Below are positions 50,774-58,569 of a stretch of DNA of 64,000 bases, one piece after another; the stretch's first letter is position 1, and each line of letters starts with the position of its first letter. Made by a program: the position numbers and the translations under genes. Source of the DNA: Nocardioides lacusdianchii. GTDB taxonomy: Bacteria; Actinomycetota; Actinomycetes; Propionibacteriales; Nocardioidaceae. The notes below the pieces were generated by a model, which saw only the letters and a list, made by a program, of their open reading frames with translations, had not been told where the DNA came from and ran no database searches. Location: contig NZ_JADHZD010000003.1 in assembly GCF_020102855.1 (NCBI RefSeq), positions 310,001 through 374,000 of the forward strand, written 5' to 3'.

Positions 50774-52069
50774 TTGTGCGGAGGGTTCACCAAGGCCGCT
50801 GACGCCTGCCTGACGGCCAACCAGACCGCGGCGGTGCTGACCGAGTCACTGGCCTCCCGCCTGTCGTCCCACGCCGGGATGGCCGGCAACGACGCGACGA
50901 GCGCGGGCTTCGCAGCGTCGTACGACACGGGCGCGACCGAGGCACTCGCCGCGCTCGCCGACCTCACCCACGCCTTCATCGGGGCAGGCCGACTGCTCGC
51001 CGCGACAGGTCGCCACCACGCGGTGGCGGAAGCGGGGGCAGCCGGACTCCGCACGTCGGCGTACGTCGGCGGCGACCTGCACGAGAACGACTACGTCCGC
51101 GTCCAGCCGGCCGCTCCACCGTCCACCCTCGGCGGCCAGGAGCCGTCGCTGGGCAGGATCGACGCGTGGATCCTCGACCAGGTCGAGGGCTTCGTCTGGC
51201 CGGGAGCGGACGTCGAGGGACTGCGCAAGGCTGCCACCGACTGGCGGCGCGCGGCCGCGACCACTTCGCGACTGGCCGATCACGTCGACGCTGCCGTCGC
51301 GCTCGTCGAGCAGCAGCGCTCACCCGAGGTGCCCCTCGCCGTCGACGCGCTGACCGACCTCGCCGGACTGATCGGCGACACCGCCTGGCAGCTCTCGACG
51401 GTGGCGAGCGCCTGCGAGGAGTACGCCGCCGCGGTCGAGGAGGCCCGCGAGCGCACGCGCGCCCTGCTGGCCGAGATCGCGCAGATGGTCGTCGAAGGTG
51501 CCGCAGTGACCGCCCTCGTCGCCGGCGTGACCGGCGGGCTGGGCGGGAGCGCTGCCCTCGGCGCAGCCGCGGCCAGGGTCCGGGCGCAGGCGCCGCGCTT
51601 CCACGCGCTGCTCCTCGCCCTCCGCGCAGGCACGACGACCGCTGGGGCACGGCTCGACCGTGCCCAAGACGACCTGGTGCGCATCCGTTCGCAGGTCGAG
51701 CGGTTCATCCGCGTACCGGCGCGCAGCGAGCGCGGGAGCATGAGGGGGCCGGGAGGCTGGGCTGGCAGTGCTCGTACGCCCGGGCGCGCCCGTCCCGAGG
51801 TGGAGGACGCGAAGCTCAACAACTACGTCCGACATCTCTTCAAGGGCGTGGACAACGACAAACGTGTCGGCGACGGCACCACCATGGACGCCATGCGCCA
51901 TGAGCTCGCCGCAGGTGGTCTCGTGCACGGCAAGGACCACGTCAGGAAGGGGCGTGAGATCTTGAACGGACTGGAGCGATGGTTGCGGACCAGGCAGGAC
52001 GCGTCCCAGCACGACCGTGACACAGCGGCGCGCCTGGCAGAGGAGCTGAGGAGGTTGTTGGACCAGTGA
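50774..52069 (+). CDS. Polymorphic toxin 1: shared N-terminal module with unrecognised C-terminal domain
   Basis: 431 residues. Residues 1-330 are a helical, WXG-like delivery module shared with the gene at 60370: CGGF..A..CLTANQTAAVLTESLA at the start, WILDQVEGFVWPGADV near 135, a hydrophobic stretch MVVEGAAVTALVAGVTGGLGG near 238, and RAQAPRFHALL. After a Gly/Arg-rich joint (residues about 325-345) the C-terminal 85 residues differ completely (NNYVRHLFKGVDNDKRVGDG, HGKDHVRKGREILNGLERWL) and are the presumed toxin, of no family I can name. The start is unclear: TTG at 50774 is the only in-frame option after the previous stop, and the paralogue has five more residues. The immunity gene overlaps by 4 bp. 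Confidence 0.78.
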   Translation: MCGGFTKAADACLTANQTAAVLTESLASRLSSHAGMAGNDATSAGFAASYDTGATEALAALADLTHAFIGAGRLLAATGRHHAVAEAGAAGLRTSAYVGGDLHENDYVRVQPAAPPSTLGGQEPSLGRIDAWILDQVEGFVWPGADVEGLRKAATDWRRAAATTSRLADHVDAAVALVEQQRSPEVPLAVDALTDLAGLIGDTAWQLSTVASACEEYAAAVEEARERTRALLAEIAQMVVEGAAVTALVAGVTGGLGGSAALGAAAARVRAQAPRFHALLLALRAGTTTAGARLDRAQDDLVRIRSQVERFIRVPARSERGSMRGPGGWAGSARTPGRARPEVEDAKLNNYVRHLFKGVDNDKRVGDGTTMDAMRHELAAGGLVHGKDHVRKGREILNGLERWLRTRQDASQHDRDTAARLAEELRRLLDQ

Positions 52070-52425
52070 GCACCGAGAGTGACTTCATCCACGCGCTGGT
52101 GGACGTTGTGCCGGAGCTGCGCCCCCAGTTGCAGCAACACCTGTCGGACGAAGAGGGTGAGCTTCTCCCTTACGTCTTCCTCGGAGACGTGGCTGCGTGG
52201 CTCCACGAGCAGAGCCAGCCCGATCCCCAGCGCGTCAGCGAGGTCTTCGCCTGGCTCGAGGAGCGGTTCGACGGCGGTGACTTCGACACCCGCAACCTGA
52301 TCGATGTCGGCCTGGTCGAGATGCTGCCAGCGCATCCCGACGGCGCGACGGTCCTGAGCCTGCTCGGGCCGCAGCTGCGCGCGCGGGCGGAGGTCGCCGG
52401 ACTACTCCCGACTGACGAACCGTGA
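52066..52425 (+). CDS. Presumed immunity protein of toxin 1
   Basis: 119 residues, acidic, GTG start overlapping the toxin stop (GTGA). The sequence is DFIHALVDVVPELRPQLQQH with DEEGELLPYVFLGDVAAWLH and ends ATVLSLLGPQLRARAEVAGL. It has no signal peptide or membrane segment, so it would act in the cytoplasm. It resembles small proteins often found after polymorphic toxins. The role is inferred from acidity, size and overlap. Confidence 0.7.
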   Translation: MSTESDFIHALVDVVPELRPQLQQHLSDEEGELLPYVFLGDVAAWLHEQSQPDPQRVSEVFAWLEERFDGGDFDTRNLIDVGLVEMLPAHPDGATVLSLLGPQLRARAEVAGLLPTDEP

Positions 52426-52493
52426 CAGAGCGCCCTGAGCGCGCAATTTGAAAGACCTCCTCTGGGTTTCCTCCAGACCTCGTCAATCGGCGC

Positions 52494-52808
52494 ATGGACC
52501 TCCCCAGCCTTGGGCAGGGGAACAGGGTGATCCCCGTGGGAAGCTTCGACCACGACCGTGTCGCGCACGCCGCGATGACGGCCCGCCGCGCTGCCCGGAT
52601 GAGCGAGGTCGAGGCATCCCGGAGGGACGCAGAGGCGGTCATCGAGAAGCTGCTCGAGCAGTGGCGCGCCGACGACCTGGCCGGCACCGCGTCGGCGTAC
52701 CTCTGGGACACCACGGCGATGGAGGCGATCGACGCCCTGTCCACCCTGTTGGCGAAGGTCGACCTCGCCCACGGCCCTCCGCTGATCAGCCAGCGCACGC
52801 ACTCCTGA
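52494..52808 (+). CDS. WXG100-like protein, degenerate copy
   Basis: 104 residues from ATG. Residues about 17-95 align by eye with the WXG-like protein at 47746 (DHDRVAHAAMTARRAARMSE against LDRAAHAAASSSMSARLAE; AIDALSTLLAKVDLA against VVDALSALLGAIDLA). The WRG turn is changed to WRAD with two extra residues, and the C-terminus is shortened. There is no second WXG-like partner after it. It may be a decaying relic or an orphan adaptor. GTG codons at 52528 and nearby are alternative starts. Confidence 0.55.
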   Translation: MDLPSLGQGNRVIPVGSFDHDRVAHAAMTARRAARMSEVEASRRDAEAVIEKLLEQWRADDLAGTASAYLWDTTAMEAIDALSTLLAKVDLAHGPPLISQRTHS

Positions 52809-52855
52809 TCCCCGGACTCCACACGCGCTGACCACTGCCCGGCGATACTCGTCGG

Positions 52856-53593
52856 GTGCCCCGCCGCCACCGCTCGACGTCCGTCTCGGTCGTCCTCACC
52901 GTGGCCCTGCTGGCGGCGGTCGTGCTGCTCCACCCGTCGTCACAGATGCAGAGCGTGCGCAGCCTGGTCGGCCTCGGGCAGGAGCGGGTGCTGCCCGCAC
53001 CGCCGATCGAGTCGCTCGGTGGGGCCTACGCCTTCTCCGCGACGCAGCCCCGCTCCGGTGAGCCGGTCGGGTGGGACCCGTGCACGAAGGTGGAGTACGC
53101 CGTGAACCCGGCCGGGATGCCCGACGCCATGCGCCCGCTCGTCGAGCGGGCCGTCGACCGCATCTCCGCCGCGACCGGGCTGGCCTTCGAGGACGCCGGC
53201 AACACCGACCGCCGCCCCTTCACGGGCCCGCTCGTGCGGCTCGGCGGCGGACGACCGGTCGTGATCGGCTGGGGCGACGACGCGGAGTTCCCCGGCCTGG
53301 CCGGACCTGTCGCGGGCCTCGGCGGCGCGGCCGCGGAGGACGGCGCACAGGGCCGGCGCTACTACGTGACCGGCGGGATCGTGCTCGACGTCGAGGCCTT
53401 CACCGACGCGGCGGTGGCCCTGCAGCCGCGGATGGTCGAGGCCATCGTGGTGCACGAGCTCGCCCACGTGGTCGGTCTCGACCACGTGGCGGAGCCGATG
53501 GAGCTGATGTACGCCGACAACACCGGCCAGGTCGAGCTGGGGCCCGGCGACCGCGAGGGCCTGGCGCGGCTCGGGTCGGTGCCCTGCGGCTGA
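52856..53593 (+). CDS. Secreted matrixin-like zinc metalloprotease
   Basis: 245 residues from GTG. An N-terminal signal-anchor (SVSVVLTVALLAAVVLLHP, residues 8-26) is followed by a linker and a metzincin catalytic domain with HELAHVVGLDH at 200-210 (HExxHxxGxxH; zinc ligands His200, His204, His210 and catalytic Glu201) and a Met-turn LMYADN. The short form resembles actinobacterial matrixin-family proteins of unknown substrate. It lies between the two toxin modules on the same strand, which may be coincidence. A GATACT box lies 6 nt before the GTG. Confidence 0.92.
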   Translation: MPRRHRSTSVSVVLTVALLAAVVLLHPSSQMQSVRSLVGLGQERVLPAPPIESLGGAYAFSATQPRSGEPVGWDPCTKVEYAVNPAGMPDAMRPLVERAVDRISAATGLAFEDAGNTDRRPFTGPLVRLGGGRPVVIGWGDDAEFPGLAGPVAGLGGAAAEDGAQGRRYYVTGGIVLDVEAFTDAAVALQPRMVEAIVVHELAHVVGLDHVAEPMELMYADNTGQVELGPGDREGLARLGSVPCG

Positions 53594-53616
53594 GGCACGT
53601 CAGCCGCGCAGATGAC

Positions 53617-53838
53617 TCAGAGGTGGTGCAGCTTCGCGAAGGGCGGGGTGATCCGGTAGGCCTGCGAGCCGAAGTCGACCGTCACGGCGTGGCTGTCGAC
53701 CTTGACGACCTTGCCGAGGCCGTACATGTCGTGGCTGACCCGGTCGTCCACGTCGAAGACCTTGATCTCCGCCTCCGCCGCAGGCTTGAACGGGCTGCTC
53801 TTCAGGTGCTTCGGCCGTGAGCCGCTCGAGGAGGTCAT
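53617..53838 (-). CDS. Small Tudor/CarD-like barrel protein
   Basis: 73 residues from the ATG at 53838. A basic head (SSGSRPKHLKSSPFKPA) is followed by a small barrel: VDDRVSHDMYGLGKVVKVDS, then AVTVDFGSQAYRITPP. This pattern resembles the Tudor-like C-terminal domain of UvrD and CarD-type proteins that touch RNA polymerase, but it is too short to assign. There are 15 further in-frame residues upstream that do not look conserved. Confidence 0.7.
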   Translation of the reverse strand: MTSSSGSRPKHLKSSPFKPAAEAEIKVFDVDDRVSHDMYGLGKVVKVDSHAVTVDFGSQAYRITPPFAKLHHL

Positions 53839-53884
53839 TTGACCCAAGTATGCACCTCGCTGGGTGATTCCGCGCCTTCTCACC

Positions 53885-54640
53885 TCACGCGGGGGCGACC
53901 ACGCCCGGCCGCACGCAGGCGGCGTACACCCCCAGTACAGGCTCCCCCGCTGCGTTCGTCGGGCGCGCGCCGACCAGCGCCCTGAGCAGCCTGAGGTCCT
54001 TGGCGCCGGTGTCCGGATCGTGGTCGACGACCGCGCAGCGCGGCACCGGTACGCCGACCCGCAGGCGCGCGGCGCCCACCCCGACCTCCGTGCCGAGCCA
54101 GGTGTCCTCGACGTAGGGCTCGTCGGTCTCCACGACGAGCGTGGCGCGGAACCTCGCGGCCGCGACGGGTCGTCCCAGGCGCTCGGTCAGGTCGTCCAGG
54201 GTCGCGGTGCCGACGAGCGTGACCGGGTCGCCGAAGACCACCCCGCCGCGCGGCGCGGAGGCCAGGCGTACGTCCGTGCCGAGGAAGCGCGACACCAGCG
54301 ACGCGTGCGGGCCCGCGGTCAGCGTGAGCGGGACCGATCGGCCCCAGTAGTCGCACGCGACCGTCTCCCCCGACGCCTCCGGCACCCCGTCGGCGGACGA
54401 CCCGTCGGGCAAGGTCAGCGCAAGGAGGCCGTCGTCGACGGAGGCGACGACACCCATCAGCGACGGGTGCTGGACCGTGCGCAGCACCCGCCGTGCACCG
54501 ACGTCGACCAGGCACCAGACGCGGTCGCCGACCGCGCCCCGCTCGTCGAGCTCCAGCCGCGGCACCGGGCGGTGCCGCATCCCCTTGACCGGCGCGAAGC
54601 CAGCGCTGCGGACGACGAGATCGGCGGGCATGCGGCCCAT
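53885..54640 (-). CDS. MOSC domain protein
   Basis: 251 residues with an N-terminal MOSC_N-type beta barrel (VVRSAGFAPVKGMRHRPVPR) and a MOSC core (DYWGRSVPLTL, RFLGTDVRLA, VVFGDPVTLVGTATLDDL). MOSC proteins carry sulfur for molybdenum-cofactor enzymes or reduce hydroxylated bases. The conserved cysteine expected in the C-terminal part may be in VPVPRCAVVDHD. Two ATGs (54640 and 54631) are possible starts; MPADLVV from 54631 is the more common N-terminus. Confidence 0.88.
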   Translation of the reverse strand: MGRMPADLVVRSAGFAPVKGMRHRPVPRLELDERGAVGDRVWCLVDVGARRVLRTVQHPSLMGVVASVDDGLLALTLPDGSSADGVPEASGETVACDYWGRSVPLTLTAGPHASLVSRFLGTDVRLASAPRGGVVFGDPVTLVGTATLDDLTERLGRPVAAARFRATLVVETDEPYVEDTWLGTEVGVGAARLRVGVPVPRCAVVDHDPDTGAKDLRLLRALVGARPTNAAGEPVLGVYAACVRPGVVAPA

Positions 54641-54653
54641 CGTCCCAGCCGCG

Positions 54654-55163
54654 TCAGGCGTCGGTCGCCCGCAGGAGCCCGATGACGTACGCCGCCTGCC
54701 CCAGGTGCTGCAGGCAGTCGCCCTGGATGCTGACGAGGCGCTGGCCCGCCGTGACGGGCGGGTTCCAGTTCTGGTCGACCTCGCGCTCGAGCTCCGCCTC
54801 GTCGACGGTGAGCAGGTAGCGCGCGGTCGCGAGCGTCACCTCGTGGTGGTAGTCGACGAGCAGCCGCGGGTCCTCGATGCGGATCGCGTCGACCTGCTCG
54901 TCGGTGTGGCCGTAGCCGATGTCGTCGGTGTCGTTGGGCAGGCCGAAGCGGTCCTGGAAGTCCTCCCAGACCTGCGGCTGGTCGGCCAGGTGCGCGACGT
55001 GGTGGTCCTGCACCCGGGCGAGGTGCCACAGCAGCCAGCCGACCGGGTTGCCGGTGCCGCCGGGTCGCTCGTGCAGCGTGCGCTCGTCGAGGCCCTGGGC
55101 CACACCGTCGTACAGCTCGGTGATGCGGCCGAAGCCCTCGGTCAGCAGTCCACGGACGTCCAT
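54654..55163 (-). CDS. DUF664/DinB family protein (mycothiol-dependent type)
   Basis: 169 residues, a four-helix DinB bundle. Metal-ligand-type residues are WLLWHLARVQDHH near 43-55 and the C-terminal QGDCLQHLGQAAYVIGLLR. In actinobacteria this subgroup includes mycothiol S-transferases and maleylpyruvate isomerase-like enzymes; the substrate is unknown. It is the first of a compact minus-strand group: the MOSC gene begins 13 bp after its stop and the small gene upstream ends 4 bp before its start. Confidence 0.88.
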   Translation of the reverse strand: MDVRGLLTEGFGRITELYDGVAQGLDERTLHERPGGTGNPVGWLLWHLARVQDHHVAHLADQPQVWEDFQDRFGLPNDTDDIGYGHTDEQVDAIRIEDPRLLVDYHHEVTLATARYLLTVDEAELEREVDQNWNPPVTAGQRLVSIQGDCLQHLGQAAYVIGLLRATDA

Positions 55164-55167
55164 CGGG

Positions 55168-55407
55168 TCACTCCGCCGGCGTCGCGGACCTGACCTGCGG
55201 CGCGCTCGAGTGCTCGTCCTTCATGTCGTCGATCTCGGCGAGGATGCGCGAGCGCTCCCCGTCGTCGAGCGACACCTGCGCCTCGCGCAGGCCCTCGTCG
55301 AGCTGCTGCGCGATGGTGCTGTCCTCCGCGCTGTACTGGTAGGAGCTCACCTCGTCGACCACCCGCTGGGCTGCCTCGATCGCTGCCTGCTGCGCTTCGT
55401 CAGTCAT
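55168..55407 (-). CDS. Small acidic coiled-coil-like hypothetical protein
   Basis: 79 residues, acidic and helical (AQRVVDEVSSYQYSAEDSTI, GLREAQVSLDDGERSRILAE), with no cysteine, signal or membrane segment. I do not recognise a family. The ATG at 55407 was chosen over an in-frame ATG 36 nt upstream because the extra residues look like shadow sequence. The next gene starts 4 bp after its stop, so it is part of the same transcript. Confidence 0.7.
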   Translation of the reverse strand: MTDEAQQAAIEAAQRVVDEVSSYQYSAEDSTIAQQLDEGLREAQVSLDDGERSRILAEIDDMKDEHSSAPQVRSATPAE

Positions 55408-55462
55408 GCCGTCCACCGTCGACGACGCCCTCTCGCCGCACAACGCCCGTCGGGGTGGGGGC

Positions 55463-56584
55463 TCACCCGACCGCCCTCCAGAACGCCTCCAGCGCCCCCG
55501 CCGAGTCCGGCCCCCCGAGCTCGACCTGGGTGAGGACCACGCTGACCGTGGCGTGCTGCGGGTCGACGTACGCCGCGGTGCCGGTGCCGCCGACCCAGCC
55601 GTAGCGGCCGACGACGTTCCACGGCTGCAGGACCGAGGTGTCGACGCCGCCGCCGAAGCCCCAGCCCTGCCCGTCGAGGAAGAAGCCGCCCATCTCGCGC
55701 TGCTGCGCGGTGGTGTGGTCGGTCATCATCCGCCGCACCGACGTCGGCCGCAGCAGTCCGTCTCCCTCGGCGAGCAGCATCCGGCCGAAGGCGAGCATGT
55801 CGTCGGCGGTGGTGACGATCCCGCCCGCGCCGGAGGCAAAGGCGGGCGGCTGCGCGAAGGCACCGTCGGGTTCGTCGGTGGCAACGAGCCCACCGTCGCG
55901 GTGGCCGAAGAGAGTGGTGAAGCGGTCGCGCTTCGCGGCCGGCACGTGGAAGCCGCTGTCGACCATGCTGAGAGGCCCGAGCAGCCGCTCGGCCATCAGG
56001 TCGGCGAGGTCCTGGCCGCCGGCCCGCGCGAGCAGCACGCCGAGGACGTCGTACGACGCGTTGTAGGTCCACCCCTCGCCCGGCTGGTGGATCAGCGGGA
56101 TGTCTGCGAGGCCTCGCATCCACTCGTCGGGCGCCGGCACGGCCCCGACGTCCTTCGATGCCTGGCCGAGCCGCTCCACCAGCAGCGGCACGACCGGCGA
56201 CTCGACGGTCGCGAACCCGTGGCCGGAGGTGGAGGTGAGGAGGTGGCGCGCGGTGATGGGCCGCACGCACGCGACGGTGTCGTCGAGCGCGCTGGTCGGC
56301 GTACGCAGCACGCGCGGCTCGGCGAGCTCGGGGAGCAGGAGGCCGACCGGGGCGTCGAGGTCGAGCAAGCCGTCCTCGACGAGCAGCATCGCCAGCGCCG
56401 CGGTCAGCGGCTTGGCGATCGAGGCGCCACGGAAGATCGAGTCGCGCCGCATCGCTGCGACCTCGGTGCCCTGGCGTCCGAGGACCGCCACCTCGACGTC
56501 GTCGCCGCGTGAGACCAGCGCGACCAGCCCGGGGACCGCGCCAGAGTCGACGTACGGGCGGAGCGCGGCAGCGAGGTCGGCCAT
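55463..56584 (-). CDS. Serine hydrolase, class C beta-lactamase / esterase family
   Basis: 373 residues. The active-site serine is in the SxxK motif SIAK near residue 55 (FRGASIAKPLTAAL), the YxN motif is YNASYD near 177, and the third motif (KTG position) is GWVGGTG near 338. There is no signal peptide, so it is cytoplasmic and more likely an esterase or peptidase than a lactamase. A TACCGT box 6 nt before the ATG indicates a leaderless mRNA. Confidence 0.92.
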   Translation of the reverse strand: MADLAAALRPYVDSGAVPGLVALVSRGDDVEVAVLGRQGTEVAAMRRDSIFRGASIAKPLTAALAMLLVEDGLLDLDAPVGLLLPELAEPRVLRTPTSALDDTVACVRPITARHLLTSTSGHGFATVESPVVPLLVERLGQASKDVGAVPAPDEWMRGLADIPLIHQPGEGWTYNASYDVLGVLLARAGGQDLADLMAERLLGPLSMVDSGFHVPAAKRDRFTTLFGHRDGGLVATDEPDGAFAQPPAFASGAGGIVTTADDMLAFGRMLLAEGDGLLRPTSVRRMMTDHTTAQQREMGGFFLDGQGWGFGGGVDTSVLQPWNVVGRYGWVGGTGTAAYVDPQHATVSVVLTQVELGGPDSAGALEAFWRAVG

Positions 56585-56590
56585 GGTGCG

Positions 56591-56596
56591 ACGGTA
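56591..56596 (-). promoter_or_regulatory. -10 box of leaderless promoter for the serine hydrolase
   Basis: TACCGT on the minus strand, 6 nt before the ATG at 56584, 9 bp after the PIN-toxin gene ends. Confidence 0.55.
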
Positions 56597-56605
56597 GTCG
56601 TGGGA

Positions 56606-56995
56606 TCAGGAAGGGGCGAGGACGTCGAGACCCAGCAACGTCGCCGCCTCGACCATGCGCACGTCGTAGGTGATGACCGACTCGACCTCGAGCCGGATCG
56701 CAGCGGCCAGGTGGAGGGCGTCGAGCGATCGCAGGCCGGCTCCCGGGAGGAGGCCGGCCTCGGCGAAGAGGGGCGGCGGCAGCTCGTAGAGGTCCACCCC
56801 GCGCAGCAGCTGTGTGACGACCTGCTGGGTCAGGCCAGGCTCGCGTGCGACGACGCGTCGCAGCTCCGTCTCCAGCAGCAGGCATGCCACCAGGGTCGAC
56901 TGCTCGCGACGGAGCTCGTCCACCAGCGCGTCCGACTCTGCTTCAGCCACCAGCAGCTTCACCGCAGCCGACGTGTCGAGGTAGCACCGCCTCAA
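56606..56995 (-). CDS. PIN-domain toxin (VapC-like ribonuclease)
   Basis: 129 residues. Acidic active-site residues of the PIN fold are Asp7 (YLDTSAAVKL), a Glu in LLETELRRV, an Asp in RSLDALHLAAAI and a final Asp in YDVRM. VapC-type toxins cut tRNA or rRNA. The start is TTG at 56995, overlapping the antitoxin stop (TTGA); no ATG or GTG gives a complete first strand. The rare start codon and overlap would keep toxin output below antitoxin. Confidence 0.92.
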   Translation of the reverse strand: MRRCYLDTSAAVKLLVAEAESDALVDELRREQSTLVACLLLETELRRVVAREPGLTQQVVTQLLRGVDLYELPPPLFAEAGLLPGAGLRSLDALHLAAAIRLEVESVITYDVRMVEAATLLGLDVLAPS

Positions 56996-57237
56996 CGATC
57001 GCCCCGGAGGTCGTCGAGGTGGTCGGTCATCGGCCGCGACGCTGCCACGCGCGGCAACGCCGTGACGTCGTTCTCCGGAGCGGCGGACCGGACCCGTCGC
57101 AGGTCCGAGTCAGGGATGGGCATCAGCCGCGCAACGGGGACCCCGCGTCTGGTCACGGTGAAGGACTCCCCTTCCTCGACGGCGCGGATGATCGCCGCGT
57201 TGTCGTTGCGGAGCTCACGCTGACTGATCGTCCTCAC
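56992..57237 (-). CDS. Phd/YefM-type antitoxin
   Basis: 81 residues from GTG. The N-terminal half is the DNA-binding Phd/YefM fold (TISQRELRNDNAAIIRAVEE, then SFTVTRRGVPVARLMPI); the C-terminal half is charged and would wrap the toxin. The GTG at 57237 is 7 nt after a TACGTT box, preferred over an ATG 45 nt upstream. Direct repeats GTGCTACG overlap that box and are a likely operator for autoregulation with the PIN toxin. Confidence 0.9.
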   Translation of the reverse strand: MRTISQRELRNDNAAIIRAVEEGESFTVTRRGVPVARLMPIPDSDLRRVRSAAPENDVTALPRVAASRPMTDHLDDLRGDR

Positions 57238-57244
57238 AGACCGC

Positions 57245-57264
57245 AACGTAGCACTTCGTAGCAC
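57245..57264 (-). promoter_or_regulatory. Promoter and probable operator of the Phd/PIN toxin-antitoxin pair
   Basis: TACGTT (57245-57250) lies 7 nt before the antitoxin GTG. Two GTGCTACG copies on the minus strand (57264-57257 and 57254-57247) are spaced by one helical turn, and the second overlaps the -10 box. Confidence 0.55.
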
Positions 57265-57278
57265 ATGAAGGGATGAGG

Positions 57279-58448
57279 TCATCCGGCTGCCCGGCTCGCG
57301 TACGCGAGCTCGAGGAGCAGTCCGCGCGCCGGCTCGTGCACCAGCGCCGCCCAGCGCGCCCAGACGTCGTACGCCCCCTCCCGCGCGAGCAGCCGCCGGG
57401 CATCGGCCAGGGCAGCCGGCTGGAGGACCGCTGCCGCCACGCGAGGCGCTTCGACCCGGTCCGTGACTCCGTCGGCTGCTCGTCGCAGGATGCGGAAGGC
57501 CGCGCGTGGGATCTCGTCCCGCCCCGCGCGCAACTGCCCGGTGACTCGCTCCAGGTCAGCGGGTGGCGTGCCGATCCGCAGCAGCTCGATGCTGGGCACG
57601 TCCGTCACCAGCTCGTAGTCGGTGCGCATGAAGGCGCGCTCGACGAGCCTGCCCTCGTCGAGGGCCTCCTTCAGCCGCAGCCACGGCTTCGGCGCGACGG
57701 CCACGTCGCGGGCCACCCGCTCCGGGACTGCCATGGGTGCGGTGTCGAACATGAGGAGGTCGTCGACGCCGCTGGGCACCAGCCGCCCGATGACCCAACC
57801 GCCGTCGCCCGCGGCGTCACGGGTGCCAAGGTCCAGGACCTCTGCCCACGAGTCGCCGCAGAGGTCCTCGACCCGGAGCCGCCCACCCGGCAGGCTGGGA
57901 CCGACCAGGTAGCCGCCCAGCGGGGCTCCGACCCATGAGCGCGCCAGCGCGGCGTGCGCCGCGAGCCGTCCCGTCGCCTGCTCGTCGACGAATCGCTCGA
58001 GCCCGCCCATCTCGTGGAGGAGCAGCTGGTGGAAGAGCCACGACTCCGCTGCTACCCACGAGACGACCCTGATCGGGTCACCTCCGTTGGCGTGGCAGTC
58101 GGCGAGCTGGTCCTCGTGGAAGGTCTCGATGGCGTACTTCAGCGCGAGCCGCTGCATCTTCCCTGTCTCCGCGTCCGGGTCCTCGCACCGGACGGCCTGG
58201 TAGGCGATCCACCGCGCCCACAGCCAGTCGGGGAGCTCGGTGCCGAGCGCCGCGAGCTGGGCCAGCAGGACGTTGTGCCGGCTCCTCAGGTTGAGTGCAG
58301 GGACGGAGGCGTGCAGCTCCAGTGCGCGGGCGGCGTCGCCGGCCCGCTCTGCGGCGAGGGACTGCGTGACGAGGTCGTGGTCGGCCGCCGACATCCGGTC
58401 GGCGACGCGCGGGTGCCGGCGAAAGCCGGGAGCGGGGTTCCGAGACAT
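57279..58448 (-). CDS. Conserved hypothetical protein
   Basis: 389 residues. There is no signal peptide or membrane segment; a mostly helical N-terminal half (QSLAAERAGDAARALELHAS, LKYAIETFHEDQLADCHANG) is followed by a mixed C-terminal half (SWAEVLDLGTRDAAGDGGW, LVPSGVDDLLMFDTAPMAVP). I do not recognise a family. The ATG at 58448 follows directly on GGAGG, which is close for a ribosome binding site; ATG at 58394 is an alternative. The stop at 57279 lies 42 bp before the antitoxin start. Confidence 0.72.
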   Translation of the reverse strand: MSRNPAPGFRRHPRVADRMSAADHDLVTQSLAAERAGDAARALELHASVPALNLRSRHNVLLAQLAALGTELPDWLWARWIAYQAVRCEDPDAETGKMQRLALKYAIETFHEDQLADCHANGGDPIRVVSWVAAESWLFHQLLLHEMGGLERFVDEQATGRLAAHAALARSWVGAPLGGYLVGPSLPGGRLRVEDLCGDSWAEVLDLGTRDAAGDGGWVIGRLVPSGVDDLLMFDTAPMAVPERVARDVAVAPKPWLRLKEALDEGRLVERAFMRTDYELVTDVPSIELLRIGTPPADLERVTGQLRAGRDEIPRAAFRILRRAADGVTDRVEAPRVAAAVLQPAALADARRLLAREGAYDVWARWAALVHEPARGLLLELAYASRAAG

Positions 58449-58569
58449 GCCTCCAGCCAACGTCCGTCCGACCAGCCGCCACAAGCACGTCCTGCGGATC
58501 TGTGGACAGGTGCCGGGCCTGTGGAGACTCGTTCGCCAAGCGCCCCTACCAGGGGGCAGGGTCGGCGCC

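Noticed and set aside
47746..53593. Complete type VII secretion system
   Set aside because: Only WXG100-like proteins and effector-like genes are seen; no EccC/FtsK-type ATPase, mycosin or EccB/D/E genes are in the window.
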